The notes beneath the pieces are model-generated. The model worked only from the letters and a program-made list of their open reading frames with translations. It did no database searches and was not told where the DNA came from. The translations under genes and the position numbers were made by a program. 64,000 bases of DNA, taken from the NCBI RefSeq assembly GCF_016859285.1, contig NC_053400.1:28532001-28596000 (forward strand), written 5' to 3'. Source of the stretch: Xiphias gladius. Its lineage: Eukaryota; Chordata; Actinopteri; Istiophoriformes; Xiphiidae. Shown piece by piece: positions 26,942-37,898 of the stretch (positions within the stretch are counted from its first letter, which is position 1; the number at the start of each line of letters is the position of its first letter).

Positions 26942-29900
26942 CTGCAAGAGCAGAGAGGAGAGGTTACGGAGTTACATTCACAGTTCGCTCAGTGTGTGTT
27001 TGTTTATGTACATTTTAAACCTCAAAAAGTGACAGACATTAAAAATAGGACAATATAACCGGAATTAATACTTGAATTATTATTATTGCTCAAAAGAATG
27101 CTTATCATGAATTATGGAAAAAATAAAAGTAGAGTCTGAAATACACATTTCTAATTTGCCCTTTTTTTTAAGCCTTCTGGTGGCTGTGGGGCTCAAAATA
27201 GTTGTTTAGTTTGTTTGTCCCTCTAACCAGCTATGCAGTTGATCATTAATATCAAACAGCTTAATACAAGCCAGAAAAACAACCATCACAGAAAACATAA
27301 AAGTAAAGATAATGGTTTTGCTTGCAGATAAACTTCACAAATTTCAATTCACGTTGCAGTTAACAACGTAAAGTACAGGTATGCAGACTTATAATTCACG
27401 TCATGAATTATCGGTACCTAAAAAACAGAGATGGAGGCCTTTTTAGAACTTAAGATTTTACCATGTGAGGTGGTCTTTTTCTGGGCAGCTGTAGTAGTTA
27501 TAGTTGATGTAGTAGTGGTCGTATTAGTGCTGACGATTGCTGTGGACGTCGTGGTGACCAGAAGGCTAACGGGTCCCGAACGGATGGTGTAGGTTTTGGT
27601 AAAGACACTGTTTATCAGTGCTCTGTAATTAATGGAGCGGGCACACGGATCAGGGCACTCCTGAGAAGGCATGGTGGCGATGCACAGATTGACTGTGCAC
27701 TGGATATACATCTGCAAATCACACAATAATTAGATACAATTAGCAGTGTGGACGGACAGCGCCAATACATTTCATAACTTCAAAACATGACTTCAATTCC
27801 TGGTTGACAGAATACTAGAACTAACATTTAAGCACAGTTCAAGAAAGATGGAAATTGAAGAACTTGAAATCTCCGCATGATACAGCTGACGCTGATGGGA
27901 ATGTCATTGATTTATCAGATATTTAGTCATAAACCTAAATATTGAAAAAAATTACATTTATTTTGACCTGAGGATTGCTCTAGATGAAAAGTTAAAGGAT
28001 CAACAAACTTAGTCAGTTCATTGTCTACACAAAATTTCATTAAAATCCAATCCAATAGTTTTGAAAATATTTCAGTTTGGCCCAAAGTGGTGGACCAACT
28101 GACACTGCCCTTCAAAAGTTGCCCTTCAAAAAGTGTAATCATAGACATCCCTCTGCGCCGTGTCAGATGCCTTAACTGGAGCTAACTCTCATCAACATCC
28201 TGTAGAGATTTTCTCAGCACCGTGTTGGCCTACATGAGCACCTTACTCAAGATTCGAAAAGAACTAATCAAAGCGAAAGTTTACACGTAAAGTTGATTTT
28301 CTGTGTAAGCTTGTCTTGGGACACTCAGAAAAAAGTACACAGAAGAAGAGAGCGTCAAAAAGCGCTGTGTGTGTTGCATATAGAGTACAGACCGTTGATC
28401 CCTTGGCCTCCAGGTTGTCCAAATGAAGGCGGTAAACTTTGGAGTTGGTATGTGTTGTAACAATCTCTAGTGTGCTGTTGGAAGCCGCGCACCTTAAAGA
28501 GAAAGAGTGAGAAAACTACTGGAATTTATTTATGTGATATGCTTCAAATTCAAGGGCGACTTCTGCAGCCAAAACAGAGTCAATTTTTCTTTCAGTGTAT
28601 TTCATGCAGTATCTGTCCTTTTCAAAATGGACTATCAAACTATCACAGGAAACAAGCTTATTGTCACTGACCCTTGCTCCAGAATGGGGCTGGTCTCTGC
28701 AAAGTCCTCCGTCTCGGACTCAATGCAGTTGCTCACCATCAGCTCGGCTCGATCCACGCTGCAGTTTGACATCACATGGAGGTCCAGCTGGTCGACCCTG
28801 GACTCGAAGGCCCCACTGCTGTTGGAGGTGATGTTTCTCCATGACGGTGATTCCGCCTCTCGACGAACTCGTCCTGGCGGCACGTAGATGGAGCGTAGCC
28901 GGGGAATGCGAGTGAATTTGGCCAGGGGCCCCTGTCCTGGCAAGTGGAATTCCATCCAAAATGTAACCTGACCAAAGGTCTCTTCCTCTGTTGGCATGCC
29001 GATCTTGTACTGTGGTCCCTTGACCTGGGCTCCAGGGATCCGGCAGGCGAGAGGGAGGATGAGGGAGGGCTGGCGGCTGACCACAGTGTAGGGACGTACA
29101 CTTTGCAAGGTGTTGGTGTAGACCAGCTCTGAACCGGAGTGCTGGAAAACAGGAGAGGATGAGGAAGTGTAAGGTCAGAAATTACATTGGGCTTTATAAT
29201 CTATCAATGCCGAGCAGTATTGTACTGCCCTCTTGAGAAGTGTGTTCTGATGCACCTGTTACCGCAACAGTGTCCTGGAGTAAACTTTTACAAGAGGTTA
29301 AACCACTTGAGGTCAGCCAAGACAACATTTTCAGGTGGTATTAAGTTACTCTTTAAGTCCTGCTTTGATCCTTTTCTTACTCATAAATAGATGGAGACAG
29401 GAAGATATAAACTACAAAGCATGAAACTAATAATGTTTTATTCAGTGATTAAAATTTTGAGACAAAATAGCCTGTAATGGGGAGGATCTTTTTTTGCCTT
29501 TTGCCTTTTTTTGATTGTCATGTACTGTGGTATATAAACACTTGAATGCAACAAACTTAAACCCCTGTTATGTTTTTTTCAGTGCACTGGCAGCTAGATT
29601 TATGATTTTTAATGTAAGCCTGTTTACATCCGCATCCGATTAGAGCTGTGATGATTAGTCAATAAATTGATAGTCGAAAAATGATGGCAACTACTTCGAT
29701 AATCAATTCCTCGTTTTAGTTACTGTTTTAAGCCAAATTGCAAAACATTCTCCGGTTCCAGCTTCTCAAATCTGACAAATTGGTGTTTTTTCTTGCCGTA
29801 TATGACAGTACATTGAATATCTTAAGGTTTCAGACTATTAATCAAACAAAACAAACAAATCAAAGACATTATCGTGGCCTCTTAGAATTTTTAAGTGCCA

Positions 29901-32900
29901 TTTTTTCCTCTATTTTTTAACATTTAATAGACTAAGCAATTCATCAAATAATGAGAAAATATTCTGCAGAATCATCGATAATGAAAATAATTGTTAGTTG
30001 CATCTACTGAAGATCTGACAGTCTAGAAATTGTAGCAAATTTCATACATGGTCCTTCGAGGCTAAAAAAAAGGCTACACTGTTAAGTTCATAAGGATGTA
30101 AATACCACAAAACATCCTTAAATAATTCATGCTAGCCAGCACTTTAACATCATAATCCCCGTTTTATTTGAAACCCAGTGTGCCGGAGTAGAGAGCCAAA
30201 ACAATGAAAACTACAAATCTCCCAGTGTGTATGCAGTATATATTAAAAAAATATATATATTACTATTTTCTACCATTTTAAAATTGTTAGGCACATATCG
30301 GGATGGGTTAAAAATATTTTGAGTATAAGAAAATAAGAAACGAAGAAAGACAGAAAGATAGCAAGAAAAGGAAAGAGACAAAGAAAGGTGAGAACGGTGG
30401 AGCATGTTACCACAGTCTTGGTGCCACAGCCAGTCAAGGGGATGCGTGCTCTCAGGTGTGTGTTGTTGTAGGTGACAGGACAGGTGGGGCTGTTGAGCTG
30501 CAGTTCGTCCAGATTGATGTTACCCAGGGAGGCGACGGGGAGCACCAGATTCATCTCTGTCCCCTCACACCTCAGCTCTGCGGGCAGACTCTTAGATTAC
30601 TAATAAATTCTTAAACTCACACAGGCATGATTGGTACGCTCAAAATTTGAATCACACACACAATTTAACTTGAATATAACAAAGAGTCAGATTTTCTTAA
30701 CCTGTTCCGGCAGGTAGTGTCCTCATTTCCCCTGAAAAGAATGAAGAAAGGTGTATTTTAATAGTAAAGAGTTAAGTTTAGTTAGTTAGGTTATGAGTTT
30801 GGGAGTGGTGTCTTGTGAGCTACAGTGAAGCATAACTGGCATTCTTATGATGCCAGTTATGGTCTTACTTTGGTACAGCCAAACGCATCTGGGCTCTGAC
30901 TGCAAACTGGAAAGACAGGAAAGTACAAATCAGAACCTCCATGGTCTAAATATACTCTATTAAATATATGGAGACTTGACTGGCAGCGCATGCAGGCGTG
31001 CGTGTGAATGATACACTGTGATGAACTTACACTGCAGTTACAGTGACGTCACCTATCCAAAACATGTGTGGATACAGGAAGGGAGAGGGAGATGGAGGGC
31101 GATGACATGATAAAAATGGTCGGAGTTGAACCGTGGACGGGGATGGTGTGTGTCTTAACCAGCAGGATATAAGGATGCTCCATAGTTACGTGTTTTTACA
31201 TGTTCATAACGTGTCTGTGTGTGTCTTCACATCTGTGTTTACACGCACAAGATTGGGTAAAAACTGAAAGTGAAAGTAAGTAGTTAATGTATGCGGAAGC
31301 CATTTGGTATACCTTCATATTTTGAGTATATTGAAATCATTGTGTCTAGATGCCGTGTGTGATTATAGCATTTTCCAAATTATTCTGACGGCTTGAATTC
31401 TTGTTTGTGGAAACGTGAGCCCGTCCTAGTGAAAACTGGGTTCAGCTCATTTATCTCAGTGTGCCCTGCTCGGTTTTTTTCAAATCCTACACACATATAT
31501 TTATTGTAATCACTTCCCTTCCAAATACAAGGATCTTGTTTCCACTTTGTGCTGTTGACTTTTTAGAGTCTTTGAGGAGAGTGTGAATCAACTACCTCTT
31601 GGTATTTGCAGCAAAGCAGATGGGCAAAAGGCGGGCCAGTTTGTTTTCGGAGCGGACCCAGGCCACGGTCATCATTGACAGGGGGCCGACTGATTTGAAG
31701 CCGGTCCTGTAGAGTTCGGGGGGACCAACCACGGCTAACTCTAAAACACTGCAAGTACAGAGAAAAACCTTTAATTTCAACGTTCATAAATGTACTCCAT
31801 AACGGTTTGCTTAAAGACCCTGCACACGCCTTGTAAACCCACACAGCTGATGTTACTTATTGTGCCCGACTGTGCTGCATTCACATAACGTCAGCAGAAT
31901 GGGAGGAACAGGGAGAAGACTTCTTATTCAAACCTGGAAGTGCTCACGCATTATTCCAAGGATGTTCTCCCTAGTGCTAACCTTGTAGTCACACCGGATA
32001 AACCTGAATTAGCTTGTGTGGGTTTAGCTTGTGTTACATACAGAGCTGCAACGATTAGTCGATCGACAGAAAAATAACCAGCAACTATATTAATAATCAA
32101 TTAGATTATTTTCTGGTTTCCGTAGTCTCCTACGATAGTAAACTCAGTCTTTTTATTTTTTGGACTGTTAATCAGACAGGACATTTGAAGACGTGCATTG
32201 GGCTTTGGGAAACTGGGATGGACATTTTTCACAATTTTCTGACGTGTTATTGACATTTTATTGACTAATCGATTAATTGAAAAAATTATGGCGGGAATAA
32301 TTGATAATAAAAATTATCATTAGTTGCAGCCCTAGTTACGTGTTTAGGAGTCTTCAGGAAATGTTGTCTTGAGCAACAATACACCATGACGTTGGTACTG
32401 TTGGGGCCCAGTGTGAGCCAGTGGAAGAATACAGTAAATTCTGTGCTTCTCCTGTGTGAGCACAGACAACATTAGTTCAGGTGACATTAAAAGGCCCTAC
32501 AGCACGCACCTCTCCAGCTGTGACATGAAGTTGACGTTGAATTTCACCTCCTGGTACGGCAGGACGAACAGCGTGGCGTCCTCTTCGGGGGTCTCACCTG
32601 TTGCCACGGGTTCATCACTGCACCTGGAAGCGGGCTCCTCCACTGGAAGGAAGGAGAATAAGAGACGTTTCTATAACTTCCAACTATGACAGAGGCTCTT
32701 TTATGGTTTAACACTGTATTTAATTATCCTTATTCTGTATGTCTGTTCGTTTGGTCCGTGATGCATGATGACACCTAAGCAACATTAATGCCGATTATCT
32801 GATCGACAGACTCACCGGTGAGAGAGAGGTGCACAGGGACAGAGCTGAGGGGTGCGTTATCTGTGAGGCGGCTTGTTTTTGGCACAGGAATCAGGTCCTC

Positions 32901-35900
32901 TGCCATCAGGTAGATGAAATATTGCCCTGCTGGTGCCTCTCCAGTGAATGTCAACATACATTTCTCCTGGTAAAAGGGTTTAGCCAAACAGAATATCACT
33001 ATGGCAAGTTTGCACTGAGCGGAGGTCCGTGGGTTATTGTCTCTGGACTGTCAGGCTGTTGATTGGGTTTTTTTCTTTAATGTTATTTGCCACAGCACTT
33101 CCTACAAAGCTTTTGCAGCCATAGCTGAAAGTCGGCAAACCTTTGAGGATTGGACCGTAAAATACAGGAACAGCAAAAGACAAAAAATAGAGTGGTCGGT
33201 CTTGTTCTGTATAAAGGTTATTTGAGGAAAAAAATGCGTGAATGCAGAAGAATGATGAATTTAAGGCGAGGTGTATGTACAGCAGGTCTCACACCCTAAA
33301 TTTATGGAGCCACTGTAATTACCGGAGACAGTTTTTTTGCCACTCGAGGACACACCAGTGGTTTTCACTGAGCAAATTATGTAAATAAACAGAACTAATT
33401 TATACTGCAGAAATAATTTCAATGACCAAGGTCCACAACAAGGTCAGAGGGTTATTCAAAGTAACTGGAATTTTGCAGACTGTTGAGTGTTGGGGTGCAA
33501 AATATGATCAAGATTTATGCATTGAGACTGCTACTGTCTGCCTCTGGTAGGGTGCTATAATTCACCGGCTGATGTGTACTTACGGACCCTCGCCTAGCTT
33601 TCCTGACTTGCTTTTCTCAGTAAATAGTAATTTATAATCTTGTCCTCCTACATTACCTAGACAGTTTAGCACACTGCAAATCTCTCGACATAAGGGTAAA
33701 GTGTCTGTTTCGCTCTGACACTTCACACAGTGTTTGACACAGTTGCTTGGAGAGCTACTTGGCTACGTTGCTATTTACTTTGAAAACAGTACCGGGAACC
33801 TTTTGATTAAAAGTTACATGTACCCACTGCAGTAGCAGAATATGGATTGATATCCAGTTGTGGAGAGTAACCAATCACATTTACCCAAGTAAATACGTAG
33901 CCTGGTCTGATGAATCTGGATTAGTGCCGAGGCACACAGATGTCAGGGTCAGAATTTGGCTTCAGCAGCATGAATCCATGGACCCAACCTGCCTTGTGTC
34001 AACAGTCCAGGCTGGTGGTGGTGGTGTAATGGTATGAGGAATGTTTTCTCGGCACAGTTTGGGCCCCTTAATACCAATCAATCATGGTTTGAAAGCCACA
34101 GAATGTCTGAGTATTGTTTCTGACCACGTGAGTCCCTTTATGACTACAGTTTACCATCTTCCAATGGCTACTTCCAGCATGATAATGCACCATGTCACAA
34201 AGCAAAAGTCGCCTCAAACTGGTTTCATGAACATGACCCTGAGTTCAGTGTACTTCAGTGCCCTCCCCAGTCACCAGATCTGAATCCAATAGACACCTTT
34301 GGGATGTGGTAGAACGGGAGATTCGCAGCATGAATGTGCAGCTGACAAATCTGCAGAAATGATGTGATGCAATCGTTTCAACAAGGACCAGAATCTCAAA
34401 AGAAAGTTTCCAGCTTCTTGTGGAATCCAGTTCACGAAGAACTGAGGCTGTTTTTTAGAGCATAGGGAGGCCCTGCCCAGTACTTGTATTGTGTTCCTGA
34501 TGAAGTGCCCGGTGAGTGTACTTCTACTTCAGGAAATATTTCCCTAATGTTTCCTGAAGTAGAAGTACACTAGATAAAGATTTTACATACAAAAGATACG
34601 ATCAGCATCTAAAATTTGATGATTTGTTTGAGACTAAAGTGCAGAACAGCATATAAAGTAGTTCAAATTAACTCCATCTACAGTACAGTGACAGTAAATA
34701 GCTGCTTACAAGTTCATGATACAACAATGATAATCCAATAAATGTATAAATACTAGTATTACACTATGAATTTTCGCCATTTTACAAAATGAGTGCTTTT
34801 ATTTTTTATTTTATTAGTAAATTTTGCTAATTATACTCAAATTTAAGTAAACTTTTGAATGCAGAACTTGTAGTTGTAACAGAGTAAATAAGCCTGCAGT
34901 ATTGATACTTTCACTTAAGTAAAGGATTTGAGTACTTCTTCCACCACTTTTTATATCATATACCTTTCTGCATACCATATCATACACTGTAAATATATGG
35001 ATTCCTTTTTCCTGAATAATATTTCCATTTCAGAGGATGAAGCTGGATTTTTCAGTTTTTCTAGTATAAAATTTTTTGCTCATGACGCATAAAAGATACA
35101 ATCAAGTAACAATGTTCATCTTTAAAAAAGTAAATTTTTTCTTAAAATGTCTGAAGAAAATGAAAAAAAAAGGTTTAGTTGTACTGCCCACAAAAATAAA
35201 ATTCTTTTTTTTTTTAAGACTGCCAATTGTGAAAATAATTGTGTTGTGTTATGTGTACTGCTTAAGGAAATAGTGACGTTGGACTCACCTCGTCCAGTTC
35301 TATAAAGGAGTGCTGAGTGCAGCTGAGACACTCTCCTCGGTCGGGCCGGGCGAAGCGACATCGCACCTTGTCCCCATCCAGGTCTTTCACGGACAGATAG
35401 AAGTGGTGAGGGCAGTTCACACGGGCTCTGATCCCATAACACAACGAGAGTCAGCGACAAAGAAATAATCAGCTCCTCAAATCACAAATGCAGGCACAAC
35501 AAAGGAGAAAACGAAAGTAGATACGGTAAATCTGTACCACTGAAAAACAAGGTGTAATGTGTTACAATAATTGGTGAGGTGCTTGTGGCTATTTCTCAGC
35601 TAGGGGCCAGCAACTTCCTGGAGTCTCTGCTGGCTTCTCGGCAATTGGTCGTGGTTGGGAAATAGTCCAACACATTGTATGGCTTTTGTAGGGATTAAAC
35701 AAACAAGATACGTGGGAATTAGTGAGCTTTTGAGGTGCAGGAAGGCAGATTTTGCTACCTTTGGACCAAGCCAGGCTAACTGTTTCCCCCCTATTTGCAG
35801 TCTTTGAACTAGGCTAAGTTAGCCTGGGGCCTATTTACCGTACAGACACGAGAGTGGTATCAATTCAGATTTCATCTAGTCAACTCCCTGCAAGAAAGTG

Positions 35901-37898
35901 AATATCCATATTTCCCAAAATGTTGAACGAAGCCTCATTTTCCTTCATTTTTATCTTGGGGTCCATTCTCTGCCTCCTTTATACAACTCCACATTTTTGT
36001 AAATCACAAGTTTGGTGTTTCTTTTTTTTATTTTTTTTATTTTAATCAGTTTACTTGCATGTTTACAACACAGAAGAGGATAATGTCAAAATGAAGTAGC
36101 GTTTTACAGCACTTTTGTAGGGTATGTGGGTGTTTATATGTATGAGTATATTACCTAAGTGGAGGAGGGAGAGCAACAAAAGCAGGTTGATTGAGTCTCC
36201 CACTGTTTTCCCGAACCTTTGGTCCTGCTTCCATTGATACATAAACTTCTGTGTTGGACCTGAAGATTTAAGAAAAACTGTGTATTAGTGTAAACGATTT
36301 ATATGTATATTTACATATATATATATATATCAGTTGAGGTAGCCTGATTCAAATCGTCACATAAAATGCCCCATTAATTACAGCAAATAAAAAACTGGAT
36401 CAATGAAAGTCAACAAATATTATGTAGAACAGAGTAAACTAGAAAAACTAATCAGTGACATTGTAAAAAAAACATGCACAGTCACAGGCATTTTTCTCAT
36501 CACACACATAAAAATTTCCCTTCTTACAAATGTGAAAAAAATTACCTTAATCTCTGCTTTTTTAGTACATTACCAAAATCTGAATAATTAGCTTCATTAG
36601 CATGCAGACTGACGATTACAAGGAATTCTTGTAAAGGTGACATATATGTTGAGTATTTTATTATGTATTGATTACATGGATATGCTCGACAGAAAACTAA
36701 TTTTCCTAATTTCAACCGTTAACCTGGACCGACAAGTCCAAATACTGTCAAGCAAAACCATAAACAGATGCAGCTACCTCACCTGAGCAAAGAACGATAT
36801 CAAGTCTGCAATTTTCACAAGCTTACACGAGTTAAATGTAGGCAAAGTGTGATGCGAAAAAGGTGAAAGAACAAAGACTCTGCTTGCGAAAAACACAGTT
36901 TACTTAAATTCACTGGCATGTTTGACCCCGGAACATCACAAAACAGGAAGAAGCAACAATTAAAGAGGAAAAACAGAGTGGTTAGTGAATGATGAATTTC
37001 AGCTGTTAGAGGTCATGAGTCCACGGGGTGTATGTAGGTCTCATACCCTAATCTGATGGAGGCTTTGTAATTACTGGGGACAGTTTTCTGCCACTGGCGG
37101 ACACACCAGCCAGACGGGGGTTCGGTGCCGTTGAAAGGCAAGGAGGTAGAGTGGACCAGGCAGTCCTCCCCTACAGCACACAGTCCAGACAAAGCTGGAC
37201 ACGGACCGGGAGCGATGGCACCGAAGTGAGCCCGCACCTGCACGGAGTGAAGCAACACAACCACAGATTCCGTTGTATGTGCAGCGACTGATGTTATGAC
37301 TGAGATGAGTGAATTCGGCAGAGGATCGGGAGCCTGCCGGGGGAGCTCAGTCTGTCCTAACTCACCGATAAATCACAGACATGTGCTGTCATTATTATGT
37401 GGTTCACAAAGAGTTAAAATAGCTATATTCTGACTACCAACACACACACACACAAAACAGGGCTAGATTATCATTTTAACACAATAGCGTATTTTTGGCC
37501 CTGTGAAAGTTAATGGTACAGTGAAAATATAACAATGTGAGACAAACACTAAGTCAAAACACATTATCCTTAATTTATCTGTTAAATCTAGAGTTATCAT
37601 TCAATCAAACTGCCATATATTAAGAGGCTAAGGGTTAGTATTAGGGGATTTTAAAGGATTAAATCATGGATTAATGTGAATTAGTCAATGAGGGCTGTCT
37701 GCCAGGGCTAAAGAGTTGACTTGAAGACACTGTGACTTTTTTTTAGGGGACAGAAACTTTGCCCACCGTTTTCCCTCCATCGCTGTCAAGGGGCACGGCG
37801 TGGACTGTCAGCCCCAGAGAAGAGGCTTCACAGGCCGGACCTAACAGGAACAGAGTCAGGCCCCGCAACAGGAGGCTCGGTCTGACGCTGTGCAGCAT
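26859..37898 (-). CDS. ZP-domain single-pass membrane protein, 14 coding exons, 713 aa
   Basis: Extracellular protein of unknown function. Coding exons: 37898-37767, 37237-37047, 36259-36155, 35427-35289, 32966-32816, 32642-32510, 31748-31596, 30906-30869, 30731-30702, 30577-30411, 29141-28672, 28492-28393, 27711-27462, 26941-26859. All junctions are GT-AG and all phases close. Residues 1-24 look like a signal peptide (SLLLRGLTLFLLGPACEA). Residues 45-347 form a Cys-rich ectodomain; about 359-640 is a ZP module; about 645-685 is Ser/Thr-rich (mucin-like); about 692-707 is a membrane helix with a 6-residue tail. I recognise the ectodomain style (NCPHHFYL, DGDKVRCRFA, GECLSC, LPICFAA, SEPRCVWLY) from unnamed fish ZP proteins but know no gene symbol or function. 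It is not endoglin or betaglycan by its N-terminal part. Confidence 0.9.
27462..30577 (-). CDS. ZP gene: zona pellucida module and Ser/Thr-rich stalk
   Basis: The ZP-N half has its four expected cysteines at about residues 361, 390, 408 and 446 (LRCEGTEMNLVLP; SPTCPVTYNNTH; PLTGCGTKTV; SLILPLACRIP). The ZP-C half has VTFWMEFHLPGQGPLAKFTR, LHVMSNCSVDRA, VSNCIESE and the closing Cys group YIQCTVNLCIATMP and CPDPCARS. ZP modules polymerise into extracellular filaments. Sequons NNT, NIT and NSS are present. A dibasic RVRR lies at about 504-507. After the ZP module a Thr-rich stalk (TTTSTAIVSTNTTTTTSTIT) is probably O-glycosylated. Confidence 0.9.
27930..28110. repeat. Dispersed repeat fragment
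   Basis: The run 'acaaaatttcattaaaatcc' followed by 'gttttgaaaatatttcagtt' and 'caaagtggtggacc' is a common fish repeat. It reappears inverted at about 57,555-57,830. It lies in an intron of the ZP gene. Confidence 0.6.
29643..30006. repeat. Palindromic-end repeat of the 'agggctgcaac' family
   Basis: It opens 'gagctgtgatgattagtcaa' and closes 'gaaaataattgttagttgca', which are diverged inverted ends. This is an abundant teleost non-autonomous DNA element (hAT-like by my recollection). It is intronic in the ZP gene; related copies are at 32,044-32,334 and, partial, 15,515, 45,450, 51,985, 52,255 and 62,540. Confidence 0.75.
30869..37898 (-). CDS. ZP gene: signal peptide and cysteine-rich ectodomain exons
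   Basis: Exon 37898-37767 starts MLHSVRPSLLLRGLTLFLLG, a good signal peptide, and this decides the start. Exon 37237-37047 has HFGAIAPGPCPALSGLC, a sequon NGT near residue 82, and WCVRQWQKTV. Exon 35427-35289 has the paired cysteines of RVNCPHHFYL and CRFARPDRGECLSC. Exon 32966-32816 has EKCMLTFTGEAPAGQYFIYL. Exon 31748-31596 has GPPELYRTGF and RLLPICFAANTKS. The regular Cys spacing suggests disulphide-bonded beta-sandwich domains, which is inference. 5' untranslated exons are not resolved; the ATG exon may extend upstream to an acceptor near 37,940. Confidence 0.85.
32044..32334. repeat. Palindromic-end repeat of the 'agggctgcaac' family
   Basis: The left end 'gagctgcaacgattagtcga' and right end 'ttatcattagttgcagccct' are inverted repeats of one another with few mismatches, so both ends are preserved. 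It is a compact (about 290 bp) MITE-like copy in a ZP gene intron. Confidence 0.8.
33900..34517 (+). mobile_element. Tc1/mariner-like transposase relic
   Basis: Plus-strand translation near 34,173-34,310 gives FQHDNAPCHKAKVA and LQCPPQSPDLNPIDTFGMW followed by a stop. These are the second Asp and the third catalytic site of the Tc1 DDE domain; the third residue reads Asp where Glu is usual for Tc1 (DD34E). Upstream 'ggctggtggtggtggtgtaa' and 'ttgggccccttaatacca' also match fish Tc1-like copies. Its end 'gcccggtgagtgta' matches the family terminus. Stops and a missing 5' part show it is dead. Confidence 0.85.
34515..34571. repeat. Perfect 22-bp inverted repeat
   Basis: Arms 34,515-34,536 and 34,550-34,571 are exact reverse complements, with a 13-base spacer. 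The left arm begins inside the terminal bases of the Tc1-like relic and runs into its host repeat. Confidence 0.9.
35570..35925. repeat. Dispersed fish repeat, about 350 bp
   Basis: The phrases 'gaggtgcaggaaggcagatt', 'ccaagccaggctaactgttt', 'taccgtacagacacgagagt' and 'ggtatcaattcag' recur widely in teleost genomes. It lies in the ZP gene intron between exons 36259-36155 and 35427-35289. Confidence 0.6.

Larger units (their letters stand above)
33852..34953 (+). repeat. 'acttaagtaa' family element interrupted by a Tc1-like relic
   Basis: The 5' part (33,852-33,897: 'ccagttgtggagagtaacc', 'acatttacccaagtaaat') and the 3' part (about 34,520-34,953, ending 'acttcttccaccactt') belong to one repeat element. 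The 0.6 kb between them is the Tc1-like relic. It lies in the 2.3-kb intron between ZP exons 35427-35289 and 32966-32816. Confidence 0.7.

Noticed and set aside
26798-27058. Plus-strand 86-aa open frame
   Set aside because: It overlaps, on the opposite strand, the last exon of the ZP gene, which is supported by acceptor, phase and a membrane helix.
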